A stretch of 64,000 nucleotides of DNA from Nocardioides mesophilus (lineage in GTDB: Bacteria > Actinomycetota > Actinomycetes > Propionibacteriales > Nocardioidaceae). Shown here one piece after another: positions 35,875 to 44,084 of this stretch. The notes beneath the pieces are model-generated. The model saw nothing but the letters and a program-made list of their open reading frames with translations. It was not told where the DNA came from and did no database searches. Positions within the stretch are counted from its first letter, which is position 1; the number at the start of each line of letters is the position of its first letter. Position numbers and translations under genes: made by a program. The DNA is taken from assembly GCF_014395785.1 (NCBI RefSeq), contig NZ_CP060713.1, forward strand, positions 338,501 to 402,500. Direction: 5' to 3'.

Positions 35875-36516
35875 ATGCACGAACACAAGCGATTCGACGA
35901 CGAGGCAGCGACGTGGGACGACGACCCCGGCCACGAGAAGCGACAGGTGGCGGTAGCCCAAGCCATCAGGGAGGCCGTGACCCTCAGCCCGCGGATGAAG
36001 GCGGTCGACGTCGGCGCCGGCACGGGCCGGCTGAGCATCCTGCTCGCCGACCTGGTCGGCTCCGTTGTCGTGACCGATCCCTCCGCCGGGATGGTCCAGG
36101 TCGCACGGGAGCGGATCGAGGCCGCCGGGCTCAGTGACCGACTGCGCGCTGTCCAGGCAGACCTGACGACAGACCGGCTCGATGGGGCGTACGACGTGGT
36201 GTGGAGCTCCATGGCGTTGCACCACGTCGAGGACCTCGATGGACTGCTGGGGTCCGTGGCGGGCCTCCTGGTCGACGGTGGCCGGCTGGCCGTCGCGGAC
36301 CTCGACGAGGACCCCGACGGCGCCTTCCACGCCGACAAGCCCGACTTCGCCGGACACCACGGATTCGACCGGAAACGCCTTGCCGACCAGCTGGCCCGGG
36401 CCGGATTCGCCGACGTCGGCTTCGTCGACGCCACCACCATCCTCAAGGGCGACCGCGAGTTCGGCGTCTTCCTGTGCACGGCGACCAAGGTGCCTGAGGC
36501 CGGCGGAGATCACTGA
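35875..36516 (+). CDS. class I SAM-dependent methyltransferase
   Basis: The 213-residue protein begins MHEHKRFDDEAATWDDDPGH, typical of small UbiE/YcgJ-like methyltransferases, and has the SAM motif VDVGAGTGRLSILLADL, an acidic DPSAGM loop and a DVVWSSMALHHVEDLDGLL segment. The substrate is not known. It is read from a leaderless start 7 nt after a -10 box and stands alone. Confidence 0.88.
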   Translation: MHEHKRFDDEAATWDDDPGHEKRQVAVAQAIREAVTLSPRMKAVDVGAGTGRLSILLADLVGSVVVTDPSAGMVQVARERIEAAGLSDRLRAVQADLTTDRLDGAYDVVWSSMALHHVEDLDGLLGSVAGLLVDGGRLAVADLDEDPDGAFHADKPDFAGHHGFDRKRLADQLARAGFADVGFVDATTILKGDREFGVFLCTATKVPEAGGDH

Positions 36517-36611
36517 GAACAAGACGTTCCCCCGCAGGGCCGACCCTCGTCGCGGGTCGCGGCCCTCTCCGTTGCACATGACGAGCGCTCGCCGCCACGC
36601 CGCGTGTCGTG

Positions 36612-37262
36612 TCAGCCGGGCTCCTGCCCGAGTCCGGCGCGGCGCGCCCGAGCGATCGCCTCGGAACGGTCCGGCGCCTCGAGCTTGCCGAGCAGCGTGG
36701 AGACGTGGTTGCGAACCGTCTTCTCGGACAGGAAGAGCTCGCGGGCGATCCGACGGTTGTCGTGGCCGCGGGCAACGAGGTCGAGCACCTCGCGCTCGCG
36801 CTCGCTGAGTTGCGGGAACATCTCGCGGCCGGGCTGGGCGGCGAGCCCGCGGAAGAACTCGCCGAGCCGCGCGGCCACCGTGGGGCTGAACACCGCGCCA
36901 CCGGCCGCGACGGTCGCCACCGCCTGGAGGAGGTCCGCCCGGCCGGAACCCTTCACGACGTACCCGCGTGCGCCGGCGCGCATCGCAGCGACCACGGCGT
37001 CGTCGTCGGCCGACATGGTGATCACCAGGATGCCGGTCCCGGGCGCGGTCGCGAGGATCTCGCGGGTGGCGTCGATGCCGGAGCCGTCAGGGAGGTTCAG
37101 GTCCATCAGGACCACGTCGGGCCGCAGCGCCACGGCCTGCTCGACGGCCTGGCGACAGTCATGGGCCTCGCCGACGACCTCGACGCCCGGGGCCGAGTCG
37201 AGAGCGGCGCGGACACCGTCGAGGAAGAGCGGGTGGTCGTCGACGAGCAGGACAGTGGTCAT
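36612..37262 (-). CDS. NarL/LuxR-family response regulator
   Basis: The 216-residue protein has a receiver (VLLVDDHPLFLDGV, phospho-Asp in VVLMDLNLPDGSG, Lys in YVVKGSGRADL) and a LuxR-type DNA-binding domain with LSEREREVLDLVARGHDNRR and FLSEKTVRNHVSTLL. Its ATG overlaps the kinase stop (ATGA at 37259-37262), so the two form a two-component pair. The target is unknown; the membrane protein gene at 39379 lies just upstream of the kinase. Confidence 0.93.
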   Translation of the reverse strand: MTTVLLVDDHPLFLDGVRAALDSAPGVEVVGEAHDCRQAVEQAVALRPDVVLMDLNLPDGSGIDATREILATAPGTGILVITMSADDDAVVAAMRAGARGYVVKGSGRADLLQAVATVAAGGAVFSPTVAARLGEFFRGLAAQPGREMFPQLSEREREVLDLVARGHDNRRIARELFLSEKTVRNHVSTLLGKLEAPDRSEAIARARRAGLGQEPG

Positions 37263-39328
37263 CGCAGGTCTCCCACGGTGTGCGGCAGCAGGGCATGGAC
37301 GGTGGTGCCGGCTTGCGTGGACGTCACCTCGAGGGTGCCGCCCACCTCCTCGGCGCGCTGACGCATCGAGGCCAGTCCCAGCCCCGACCCGCCCGAAGCG
37401 GAGTCGGCGGCGGCCAGGCCGACCCCGTCGTCGCTGACCTCGAGTCGGACGTGCCGGTCGTCGCGGACGCGCAGGCTGACCCGTGAGGCACGGGCGTGGC
37501 GCACGACATTGGCCAGTGCCTCGGCGGCGATCCGGTGCAGCGCGACCTCGACAGCAGGGTCGGCGGTGACGCCCGCGTCGACCCCGACCTCCACCTCGAG
37601 TCCGGGCGTGCGCACCCGCTCGGCGAGGGCCTCCAGCGCCCGGGCGAGCCCGAGCTCGTCGATGGCGGCGGGACGCAGCCCTTCGGTGATCGCGCGCACC
37701 TCGGCCACCGCCTGTGCGACGCCGTCTCCCGCCGAACCGAGCAGGCCGCCGACCGTGGGCTGGTCAGCGAGGTCGCGGGCGGTCTCGATCTGCAGCCGGA
37801 GGCCCGCCAGGGTGGCACCGAGCCCGTCATGCAGGTCGCGCCGCAGCTGCAGCCGCTCGCTCTCACGGGCGGCCACCAGCGCCTCCCGGCTGCGTTGCAG
37901 TTGCTGGTGCAGGCGCAGCGCCGCGACGGCCGGCGCCACCTGGTCGGCGAGCCCGCGGAGCACGACCTCGTCGCGGGGATGCAGCGCACGCTCGCCCGAC
38001 CGCTGCCACACGTCGAGCGCGGCGACGACGTCCCCACGGTGCAGCATCGGGAACGTCGTCGCGCAGGACCCTGTCGTGGTGCCCGCGGAGGCGACCGCTC
38101 CGGCCTCACCGGTCAGGGCGAGGCGGACCCGGGCACCGGGTAGGCGCAGCCCCTCGATCACCACGTCGCACAGGACCTGCGGGACGTGTGCGACGTCGAG
38201 GCCCGTGCGGCTCAGCCGCGCGGCGAGCGCCGAGGTGACCGCGAACGGGTCGGCGCGGTCCCCGTAGTACATCCGGTCCACGCCGACCTGCAGCCGACGG
38301 GCCAGTGGCTGCATGACCGCCCCGGTAAGGCCAGCCGCGATCGCGGCGCTCAGTGCCGAACCGTTCTGCGGCAGCGTCTGGAGCACGACGAAGAGAGTCA
38401 GGTAGGCACCGGCCAGGCAGACGGCCAGGCTCGCCGCGACCAGCGCCCGGGCGACGGCGGTGTCCAGCTCGTACAGACCGTGGCGGGTGACCGCGACGCC
38501 GATGGCGACGGGCAGCAGCCCGGCGGCGGCCGCCTGGACGGCGACATCGACCGGCGTGGGCAGCAGACCCTGGGCAGCGGTGGCGACGGCGAGCAGCGCG
38601 GCCGCGAAGAGCAGCACAGCCACCTGCCTGCGCACGAGCCCGCGTGAGCGTCGGAAGCGCACGACAAGGGAGCCGAGGGCGACCACGGTGGCGGGAAGCA
38701 GCAGCGTGGCCGCGAACACGGCCAATGCCTGGGCCAGGCCGAGGTGGACCAGCGGCTTGACGAGCGTGGCACGGCCCTCGAACGTCTCGGGATAGAGACC
38801 GACTCCGGCCGTCAGGGTGATGATGCCGACGACCGAGGCAAGTGCCGTCCACCGCCACAGCCGGCCGGGGAGCAGGCCGTCGGGGTAGAGCAGCGGCACC
38901 AGGGTGAGCAGCGGCAGGAAGCCCGGCACCCACAGGCAGCCCTGGACCTGGACAGCGACGCCCGCCGGCGTCGAGGGCCCCGTAGCGCCCAGGGAGAGTG
39001 CGGTGGACAGCGCGGTCACCCCGGAGCAGGCCCCGGCGACCATCAGGACCCGGCCCAGGAGGCGGGAGCCGGCGTTCAACGAGCGCGAGCTGAGCACCAC
39101 GGCCGCCATGACCGAGAAGGTGACCCCGACGGTGGCGTCGACGGGGACCTGCCGGGCCGGACCGAGGCTCCACGTCCCCTGGACGCTGACGAGCAGGAGC
39201 GCGGCGAGGGCGCTGAGCACACCGACCGCGGCGACGAGCAAGGTCCACGGCGTGACGGTCACCCGCCCGACGGACGCCGGTCGCGCCCCGGGAGGGAGGT
39301 CATCCTCGGGGCGCGACTCCTCCAGCAC
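37259..39328 (-). CDS. sensor histidine kinase with GAF-like domain (HisKA_3)
   Basis: This kinase of about 689 residues has a large membrane domain of ten or so segments in its N-terminal half, a GAF-like cytoplasmic domain (region LHRGDVVAALDVWQRSGERA), the phosphoacceptor histidine in RRDLHDGLGATLAGLRLQIE, and an ATPase domain with HRIAAEALANVVRHARA, DDGVGL and GSGLGLASMRQRAEEVGG. The long frame continues to 40216, but that part is antisense-like and overlaps the next gene. The GTG at 39328 is exactly 7 nt after TACACT and is my choice; a GTG at 39355 is the alternative. Confidence 0.88.
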   Translation of the reverse strand: MLEESRPEDDLPPGARPASVGRVTVTPWTLLVAAVGVLSALAALLLVSVQGTWSLGPARQVPVDATVGVTFSVMAAVVLSSRSLNAGSRLLGRVLMVAGACSGVTALSTALSLGATGPSTPAGVAVQVQGCLWVPGFLPLLTLVPLLYPDGLLPGRLWRWTALASVVGIITLTAGVGLYPETFEGRATLVKPLVHLGLAQALAVFAATLLLPATVVALGSLVVRFRRSRGLVRRQVAVLLFAAALLAVATAAQGLLPTPVDVAVQAAAAGLLPVAIGVAVTRHGLYELDTAVARALVAASLAVCLAGAYLTLFVVLQTLPQNGSALSAAIAAGLTGAVMQPLARRLQVGVDRMYYGDRADPFAVTSALAARLSRTGLDVAHVPQVLCDVVIEGLRLPGARVRLALTGEAGAVASAGTTTGSCATTFPMLHRGDVVAALDVWQRSGERALHPRDEVVLRGLADQVAPAVAALRLHQQLQRSREALVAARESERLQLRRDLHDGLGATLAGLRLQIETARDLADQPTVGGLLGSAGDGVAQAVAEVRAITEGLRPAAIDELGLARALEALAERVRTPGLEVEVGVDAGVTADPAVEVALHRIAAEALANVVRHARASRVSLRVRDDRHVRLEVSDDGVGLAAADSASGGSGLGLASMRQRAEEVGGTLEVTSTQAGTTVHALLPHTVGDLR

Positions 39329-39335
39329 GTGGCGG

Positions 39336-39341
39336 AGTGTA
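39336..39341 (-). promoter_or_regulatory. -10 box TACACT, leaderless start of histidine kinase
   Basis: TACACT, read leftward, is followed by exactly 7 nt and the GTG at 39328; this decides the start of a long open frame. Confidence 0.5.
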
Positions 39342-39378
39342 AGGCTGGTGAACACGGCCTGTCCGGCGTTCGATGGCG

Positions 39379-40179
39379 TCAGCAGGCTCCTGACGCGGCC
39401 GGGCGACGACGTACGACGAGGTGGGCCAGGCCGGCGGCGACGCCCAGGCCGAGGAAGGCGGCGAAGAGCGGGGTGCTCTCGCCGAGGGCGAGCCCGGCCA
39501 CCCCGAGCGTCACCAGGGAGCCGGCCACCCAGCGTGCCAGGCTGCGGGCAGCCGGCACCAGGGCGGCGAGCAGCGCGATGCAGGTCAAGGCGACCGCGAT
39601 CCAGGCCTGGTCGAAGAAGTGCGGGTTGTGCGCGTGGTGGCCGGTGGTGGCGGCGTTCTGAAGCGCGACCTGGTCGACGGCGTAGCGCAGCAGGAGGGCG
39701 CTGCTGACCAGCGCGACCGGCGCCAGCAGGGGGTCGACCTGCACGGTCGCGCGCAGCTGCGGCCGCTGCGGCAGCACTGCCCAGAGCAGGGCGCCGGTGA
39801 TGGCGATCACCGCAACGAGGAAGGGGGCGCCACCACCGGGGGCCGCGGCCGCGCAGGCGATGCCGGCCGTGATCACGGCCAGGTGCAGATAGCCCGCCCA
39901 GGTGCCGGGACAGCGGCCCTGCCAGCCGGCGCGCAGCAGGGCGATGATCGGCCACAGCCAGAGCGCGAAGAGGATCTCTCCTTGTCCGGTGAGCTGGTGG
40001 AACCTGTGGTCGGGCAGGACGCCCGTGGCGAGCATCCGGGTGATGTTCAGGGTGAACACGAGGGGCAGCGCGCAGGTGATAGCGCCGGCCACCACGAGGG
40101 CGGCGCGGCGCTTGCGGCTGGGGCGGGCCAGGACGGTGAGCTCGGCGGGGATGGGCTGAGTGCGGATGTTTGAGGTCAT
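39379..40179 (-). CDS. multispanning membrane protein, function unknown
   Basis: The 266-residue protein has about seven membrane segments, from AALVVAGAITCALPLVF near residue 26 to AFLGLGVAAGLAHLVV at the end, with short loops and a His-rich segment TTGHHAHNPHFF. An AGG lies before the ATG at 40179. It precedes the histidine kinase gene by 50 bp in the same direction, so it may be co-transcribed with, or regulated by, the two-component pair. I do not recognise a family. Confidence 0.7.
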   Translation of the reverse strand: MTSNIRTQPIPAELTVLARPSRKRRAALVVAGAITCALPLVFTLNITRMLATGVLPDHRFHQLTGQGEILFALWLWPIIALLRAGWQGRCPGTWAGYLHLAVITAGIACAAAAPGGGAPFLVAVIAITGALLWAVLPQRPQLRATVQVDPLLAPVALVSSALLLRYAVDQVALQNAATTGHHAHNPHFFDQAWIAVALTCIALLAALVPAARSLARWVAGSLVTLGVAGLALGESTPLFAAFLGLGVAAGLAHLVVRRRPAASGAC

Positions 40180-40282
40180 GTCCGGGAGCCTCCGGCACCC
40201 GGTGTCCCGGTGGCATCGGACAGATGTCCCGGCCGGTCCCGGCGTGAGCCCGGAGGGCCGCTTCAGCCGAGGCGGCTCCCCC

Positions 40283-41134
40283 TCATCGTGCGAGCTGCCC
40301 CGGGACGGCCTTCGCGAGGAAGGCCCGCATCGTCTGCTGGAAAAGCTCGGCCTCCTCGACCTGCGGGGAGTGGCCGGAGTTCTCGAACACCACGAGCTCG
40401 GCGTTCGGCAGCAGGCTCGCGATGGTCTCCGAGGACGCCACCGGGGTCACCCAGTCGGCCCGGCCGACCGTGACGAGCGTCGGGCAGGTCAACGAGGGCA
40501 GCGCGGGCTTGAGGTCGTAGCCGACCGCGTTGTGCTGGAAGCACCAGTTGTGCGCCTCGTGGCGGTAGTACCCCGCCTCGACGCTCGCCGCCGCCGCTGC
40601 CGGGTCGTAGTGGACGTCGTAGAGCGGGATCAGCTCGGCCCAGCAGGCCTTGAGGTCGGCGTCGTCGCGGATGTTGCCGCTCCAGTAGCGGTCGAAGTTC
40701 TCCCAGTTCACCTCGACGCGGGTCTGGGTGCGCGCGTTCTCGCGGGCCGCGTCCATGTTGCTCCAGTCCGCCAGGGTGTCGCGCAGGATCATCGCCTGCA
40801 CCCGGTCGGGGTAGGCGAGGGCGTACTCCATCGCGATGATGCCGCCGTAGGAGCCGCCGGCCACGACGATCTGCTCGGCGCCGGCCCACTCCCGGACCCC
40901 GTCGAGGTCGGCCGCCCACTGCTCGTGGGAGTACGGCGGCACGCCCTGGCTGGTGCCGCAGCCGCGGGCGTCGTACACGATCACGCGGAACGCGTCGGAG
41001 AGCGGCCCGAAGGTCTGGCGCGGCTCGGCGAGCGAGCCGATGCCGCCGCCCCCGTGGTGCGCGATGAGGACCGGTGCGTCCTCGGGGCCGTAGGTCTCGA
41101 TGGTGAGGTCGGCACCGTTGATGTTCACGATCAT
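40283..41134 (-). CDS. alpha/beta hydrolase, proline iminopeptidase-like
   Basis: This 283-residue hydrolase has an oxyanion-hole segment HHGGGGIGS, the nucleophile elbow GGSYGGIIAMEYALAYPDRV and the catalytic histidine in NSGHSPQVEE. The overall pattern, YDARGCGTSQG and a helical cap, is that of the proline iminopeptidase branch, which removes N-terminal proline from peptides, though related enzymes cleave other small amides and esters. AGGAG lies before the ATG at 41134. It is the last gene of the leftward peptide operon, 47 bp after the DUF885 gene. Confidence 0.85.
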   Translation of the reverse strand: MIVNINGADLTIETYGPEDAPVLIAHHGGGGIGSLAEPRQTFGPLSDAFRVIVYDARGCGTSQGVPPYSHEQWAADLDGVREWAGAEQIVVAGGSYGGIIAMEYALAYPDRVQAMILRDTLADWSNMDAARENARTQTRVEVNWENFDRYWSGNIRDDADLKACWAELIPLYDVHYDPAAAAASVEAGYYRHEAHNWCFQHNAVGYDLKPALPSLTCPTLVTVGRADWVTPVASSETIASLLPNAELVVFENSGHSPQVEEAELFQQTMRAFLAKAVPGQLAR

Positions 41135-41181
41135 GGCTGCTCCTGGGGTCGAGGTGACGCGGGGACGAGCGGTGGGTCCGC

Positions 41182-42888
41182 TCAGGCGGGGACGGAGGCG
41201 ATCCAGGCGTGCACGATCGTCTCCAGCACGCCCAGCGGAACGGCGCCGTTGCCGAGCACGGCGCCGTGGAAGGCACGCACGTCGAAGCGCGCGCCGAGCG
41301 CCTCCTCCGCGACCGAGCGGAGCCGGGTGATCTCGCGACGGCCGATCATGTAGGCCAGCGCCTGGCCTGGCCACGAGATGTAGCGGTCGATCTCGTTGCG
41401 GACGTTCGCCTCGGTCGTGGCGGTGTTCTCGCGCATGTACGCCATCGCCTGCTCCCGGGACCAGCCGAGGTGGTGCATGCCGGTGTCGACGACGAGCCGG
41501 CAGGCCCGGAGCGCGTCGAACGACAGCATCCCGAGGCGCGCGATGTCGGAGGTGTAGAGCCCCATCTCGTCGGCGAGCCGCTCGCTGTAGAGCCCCCAGC
41601 CCTCGACGTACCCGCACACCTCGGCGTCGAGGAAGCGGCGGAAGTCGGGCAGGCTCTCGAGCCGCTGGGCCGAGGCGATCTGCAGGTGGTGACCCGGTGT
41701 GCTCTCGTGGAACGCGAGGGCTTCGTACTCGTAGACGAACCGGTCCTGCGGCTGCGCGGTGAGCACGCAGTGCGCACCGGGGCGGGACCCGTCGCCGGTG
41801 GGCGGCCGGTAGTAGGCCAGCGCGGCGTTGCCCGCCTCGATCGGGTTGATCTCCTCGATCACGCAGTCGGCGATGTCGAGCTCGGGGAACCACGCGTCGC
41901 GGGCCGCCTCCGCGCGCTCCAGGGCGTCGGTCACCGCCGCGACGATCTGGGTCCGGTCCTCGAAGCGCAGGGCCGGGTCGTTGCGGAGCCGCGCGAAGAT
42001 CTCGGCGACGTCGCCGGTCCCGAGGGCGCGCTCACCGAGCTCGGCCCACTCCTCGCGCAGCGCGGCGACGCACGCCAGGCCGATGTCGTGGATCTCCTGC
42101 GGGGTGAGGTCCGTGGTCGTGTGCCGGCGTACGGCGGCGCGGTAGCCCTCCTCGCCGCCGGGCACGAAGCGGATCCCGACCCGGTCGTCGGGGCGCGCCA
42201 CCGGCAGCAGCTCCTCCTGCAGGCCGCTCAGGAGCCGGCGCAGGGCCGGCCGCAGCGACTCCTCGACGATCCCGGTCGCCCGCTCGCGCGCCGCGTCGTC
42301 CGCGGCGGAGGTGGCCCGGAGCGGGGCGAGCAGGGAGTCCTCAGCCACGTCGAGGGCGAGGTGGCCGCTCAGCTGCTCGATGGCCTGGCCGACCCCGACC
42401 CGGGTCGGCAGCCGACCCTCCGCGGCGGCCTCCCGGTAACGCTCCAGGATCGCGTCGACGAACGAGGGCAGCCCCGACAGACGCTCCAGGAAGCCGTCCA
42501 CCGCGGCCCGGTCCACGAGCGTCACGGTCGGCACGGACATGAACATCATCGCCTGCGGCGAGGAGTAGGCGTCGGCCGAGGCGCTGGTCTCCCACAGGGC
42601 GTGCTCGAGGTCGGAGCGCGCCCCCCACGCGAGGGCGCCCAGCACGGCGTGGTTGATCGCGTCGGCCTCGTCGAGCGTGGCCGGGTCGATGCCCGCCAGC
42701 CGTTCCTCGATCGCCCGGAACCGCGCGATGCTGGCCGCGGACCCCGCCCGGCTCGGGTCGGGCACGAGGTGGTCGAAGCCGGTGACTCCCAGCTGCGTCG
42801 CGCTGAACGGGTCGGCGCTGTGCTGCACCTGGAAGAAGTCGGCGCTGAGCCCGGCCAGCTCGGGGCTGGCGTCGCGGGTGGTGGTCAT
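41182..42888 (-). CDS. DUF885 family metallopeptidase-like protein
   Basis: The 568-residue protein belongs to the DUF885 family, related to M3/M32-type carboxypeptidases with an HExxxxH-like metal motif, here FHESTPGHHLQIA. It also has YEALAFHEST and the C-terminal GWSREQAMAYM and PGQALAYMIGRREI segments of the family. No signal peptide is present, so it is cytoplasmic. Its ATG overlaps the dipeptidase stop by four bases. Substrates of the family are little known; its place suggests peptide breakdown. Confidence 0.88.
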   Translation of the reverse strand: MTTTRDASPELAGLSADFFQVQHSADPFSATQLGVTGFDHLVPDPSRAGSAASIARFRAIEERLAGIDPATLDEADAINHAVLGALAWGARSDLEHALWETSASADAYSSPQAMMFMSVPTVTLVDRAAVDGFLERLSGLPSFVDAILERYREAAAEGRLPTRVGVGQAIEQLSGHLALDVAEDSLLAPLRATSAADDAARERATGIVEESLRPALRRLLSGLQEELLPVARPDDRVGIRFVPGGEEGYRAAVRRHTTTDLTPQEIHDIGLACVAALREEWAELGERALGTGDVAEIFARLRNDPALRFEDRTQIVAAVTDALERAEAARDAWFPELDIADCVIEEINPIEAGNAALAYYRPPTGDGSRPGAHCVLTAQPQDRFVYEYEALAFHESTPGHHLQIASAQRLESLPDFRRFLDAEVCGYVEGWGLYSERLADEMGLYTSDIARLGMLSFDALRACRLVVDTGMHHLGWSREQAMAYMRENTATTEANVRNEIDRYISWPGQALAYMIGRREITRLRSVAEEALGARFDVRAFHGAVLGNGAVPLGVLETIVHAWIASVPA

Positions 42889-44084
42889 ACCCAGATCTCC
42901 TCGAGGGCGCGGAGGATGTTCCCGCCCAGGACCTTGGCGATGTCGTCGTCGGAGAAGCCGTCGGCGACGAGGCGCCCGCAGATGTTGGTGAAGTTCTCGG
43001 TCGGGTTCTCGAGGCCGTCGACGTACTCGACCTTCTCGAAGCTCGGCCCGCCCACGGCGGCCGCGCCCAGCTTGAGCAGGTGCCCGAAGACCGTGTGCAG
43101 CCCGACGTGGTCGCCGTAGAGCGTGTCCGGCCCGAAGGCGACGTGGTCGATGCCGACCAGGTCGACGCAGTAGTGGAAGTGGTCCATCACCGAGAGGATC
43201 GTGTGCCGCGGGTGCTCGTGGGACAGCGTGGTGTGAGGCGCTGCGGACATGCCGATCACGCCGCCGGTGTCCGCGATCGCGCGGAGCACGTCATCGGACT
43301 TCATGCGCGGCGTGTCCCACACGCCCTTGGCGCCTGCGTGGGTGATGAACACGGGCGCGTCGCTCGCCGCGCACGTGTCGATCCCGGTCCGGTCCGAGGA
43401 GTGCGACACGTCGATGGCCAGGCCCAGGGCGTTCATCCGGTGGATCGCCCGCCGCCCGAAGTCGGTCAGGCCGCCGTCGTACGACTCGTTGAGGCCGCAC
43501 CCGAGCGCGTTGGCGTCGGAGTAGGCGATCCCGATCTGGCGCAGCCCCAGGCCGTAGAGCACGTCGAGCCGGTCCAGCTCGTTCTCGATCGGGGTGGCGG
43601 CCTCGAGTCCGAAGACCAGGCCGACCTTCCCGGCGGCGTGGACGCGGTGGATGTCGGCGACCGTGCGGACGACCTCCACCTCGTCCTGGTGGGCGAGGTC
43701 CGCCTGGCGCATGCCCAGGTCGGTGACGATGTCGGACCAGCGCCAGGGTGCGTTCCCGGTGACGCAGGCGGTGCCGTCCATCATGTTGTCGAAGACCACG
43801 GTCATCCGGGACCCGGCCAGGCCCCGGAACGCGGTGTGCTGACGGCCGGTGCGGTTGTACGCCGGGGTGTCGCGCATGTCGTCGGGGAAGCGGACCGGGT
43901 GGTCGTGGAGGCTGATCACGATGTTGTCGGTGAGCAGCCGGTCCGCGCGCTCCTGCTGCTCCGCGCTCAGCTCCGGCGTGTACGGCGGCACCCGGTCGAG
44001 CTCGGGCGCGAGCGGGATCTCCGGAAGCACGCCCGGCTCGAGGTAGCCGTAGGACACGTAGGCCTCGGTGGTGTCGTCGGTCAT
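42885..44084 (-). CDS. membrane dipeptidase family (M19) peptidase
   Basis: The 399-residue protein has the M19 metal-binding set: HDHP early in the sequence, Glu in GLVFGLEAATPIEN, histidines in AIDVSHSSDRTG and FITHAGAKGVWDTPR, and the C-terminal aspartate in GIDHVAFGPDT. M19 enzymes cleave dipeptides and accept D-residues at the C-terminal position. No signal peptide is visible, so it probably acts inside the cell on imported material. It overlaps its neighbours on both sides by four bases. Confidence 0.9.
   Translation of the reverse strand: MTDDTTEAYVSYGYLEPGVLPEIPLAPELDRVPPYTPELSAEQQERADRLLTDNIVISLHDHPVRFPDDMRDTPAYNRTGRQHTAFRGLAGSRMTVVFDNMMDGTACVTGNAPWRWSDIVTDLGMRQADLAHQDEVEVVRTVADIHRVHAAGKVGLVFGLEAATPIENELDRLDVLYGLGLRQIGIAYSDANALGCGLNESYDGGLTDFGRRAIHRMNALGLAIDVSHSSDRTGIDTCAASDAPVFITHAGAKGVWDTPRMKSDDVLRAIADTGGVIGMSAAPHTTLSHEHPRHTILSVMDHFHYCVDLVGIDHVAFGPDTLYGDHVGLHTVFGHLLKLGAAAVGGPSFEKVEYVDGLENPTENFTNICGRLVADGFSDDDIAKVLGGNILRALEEIWV

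Noticed and set aside
39356-40216. N-terminal extension of the kinase frame up to 40216
   Set aside because: It lies over the membrane protein gene in another frame, is Arg/Pro-rich and lacks start signals; the -10 box sets the start at 39328.
41135-41893. Long N-terminal extension of the proline-iminopeptidase-like gene
   Set aside because: It overlaps the DUF885 gene in another frame, while a good AGGAG and ATG at 41134 give the normal family length.
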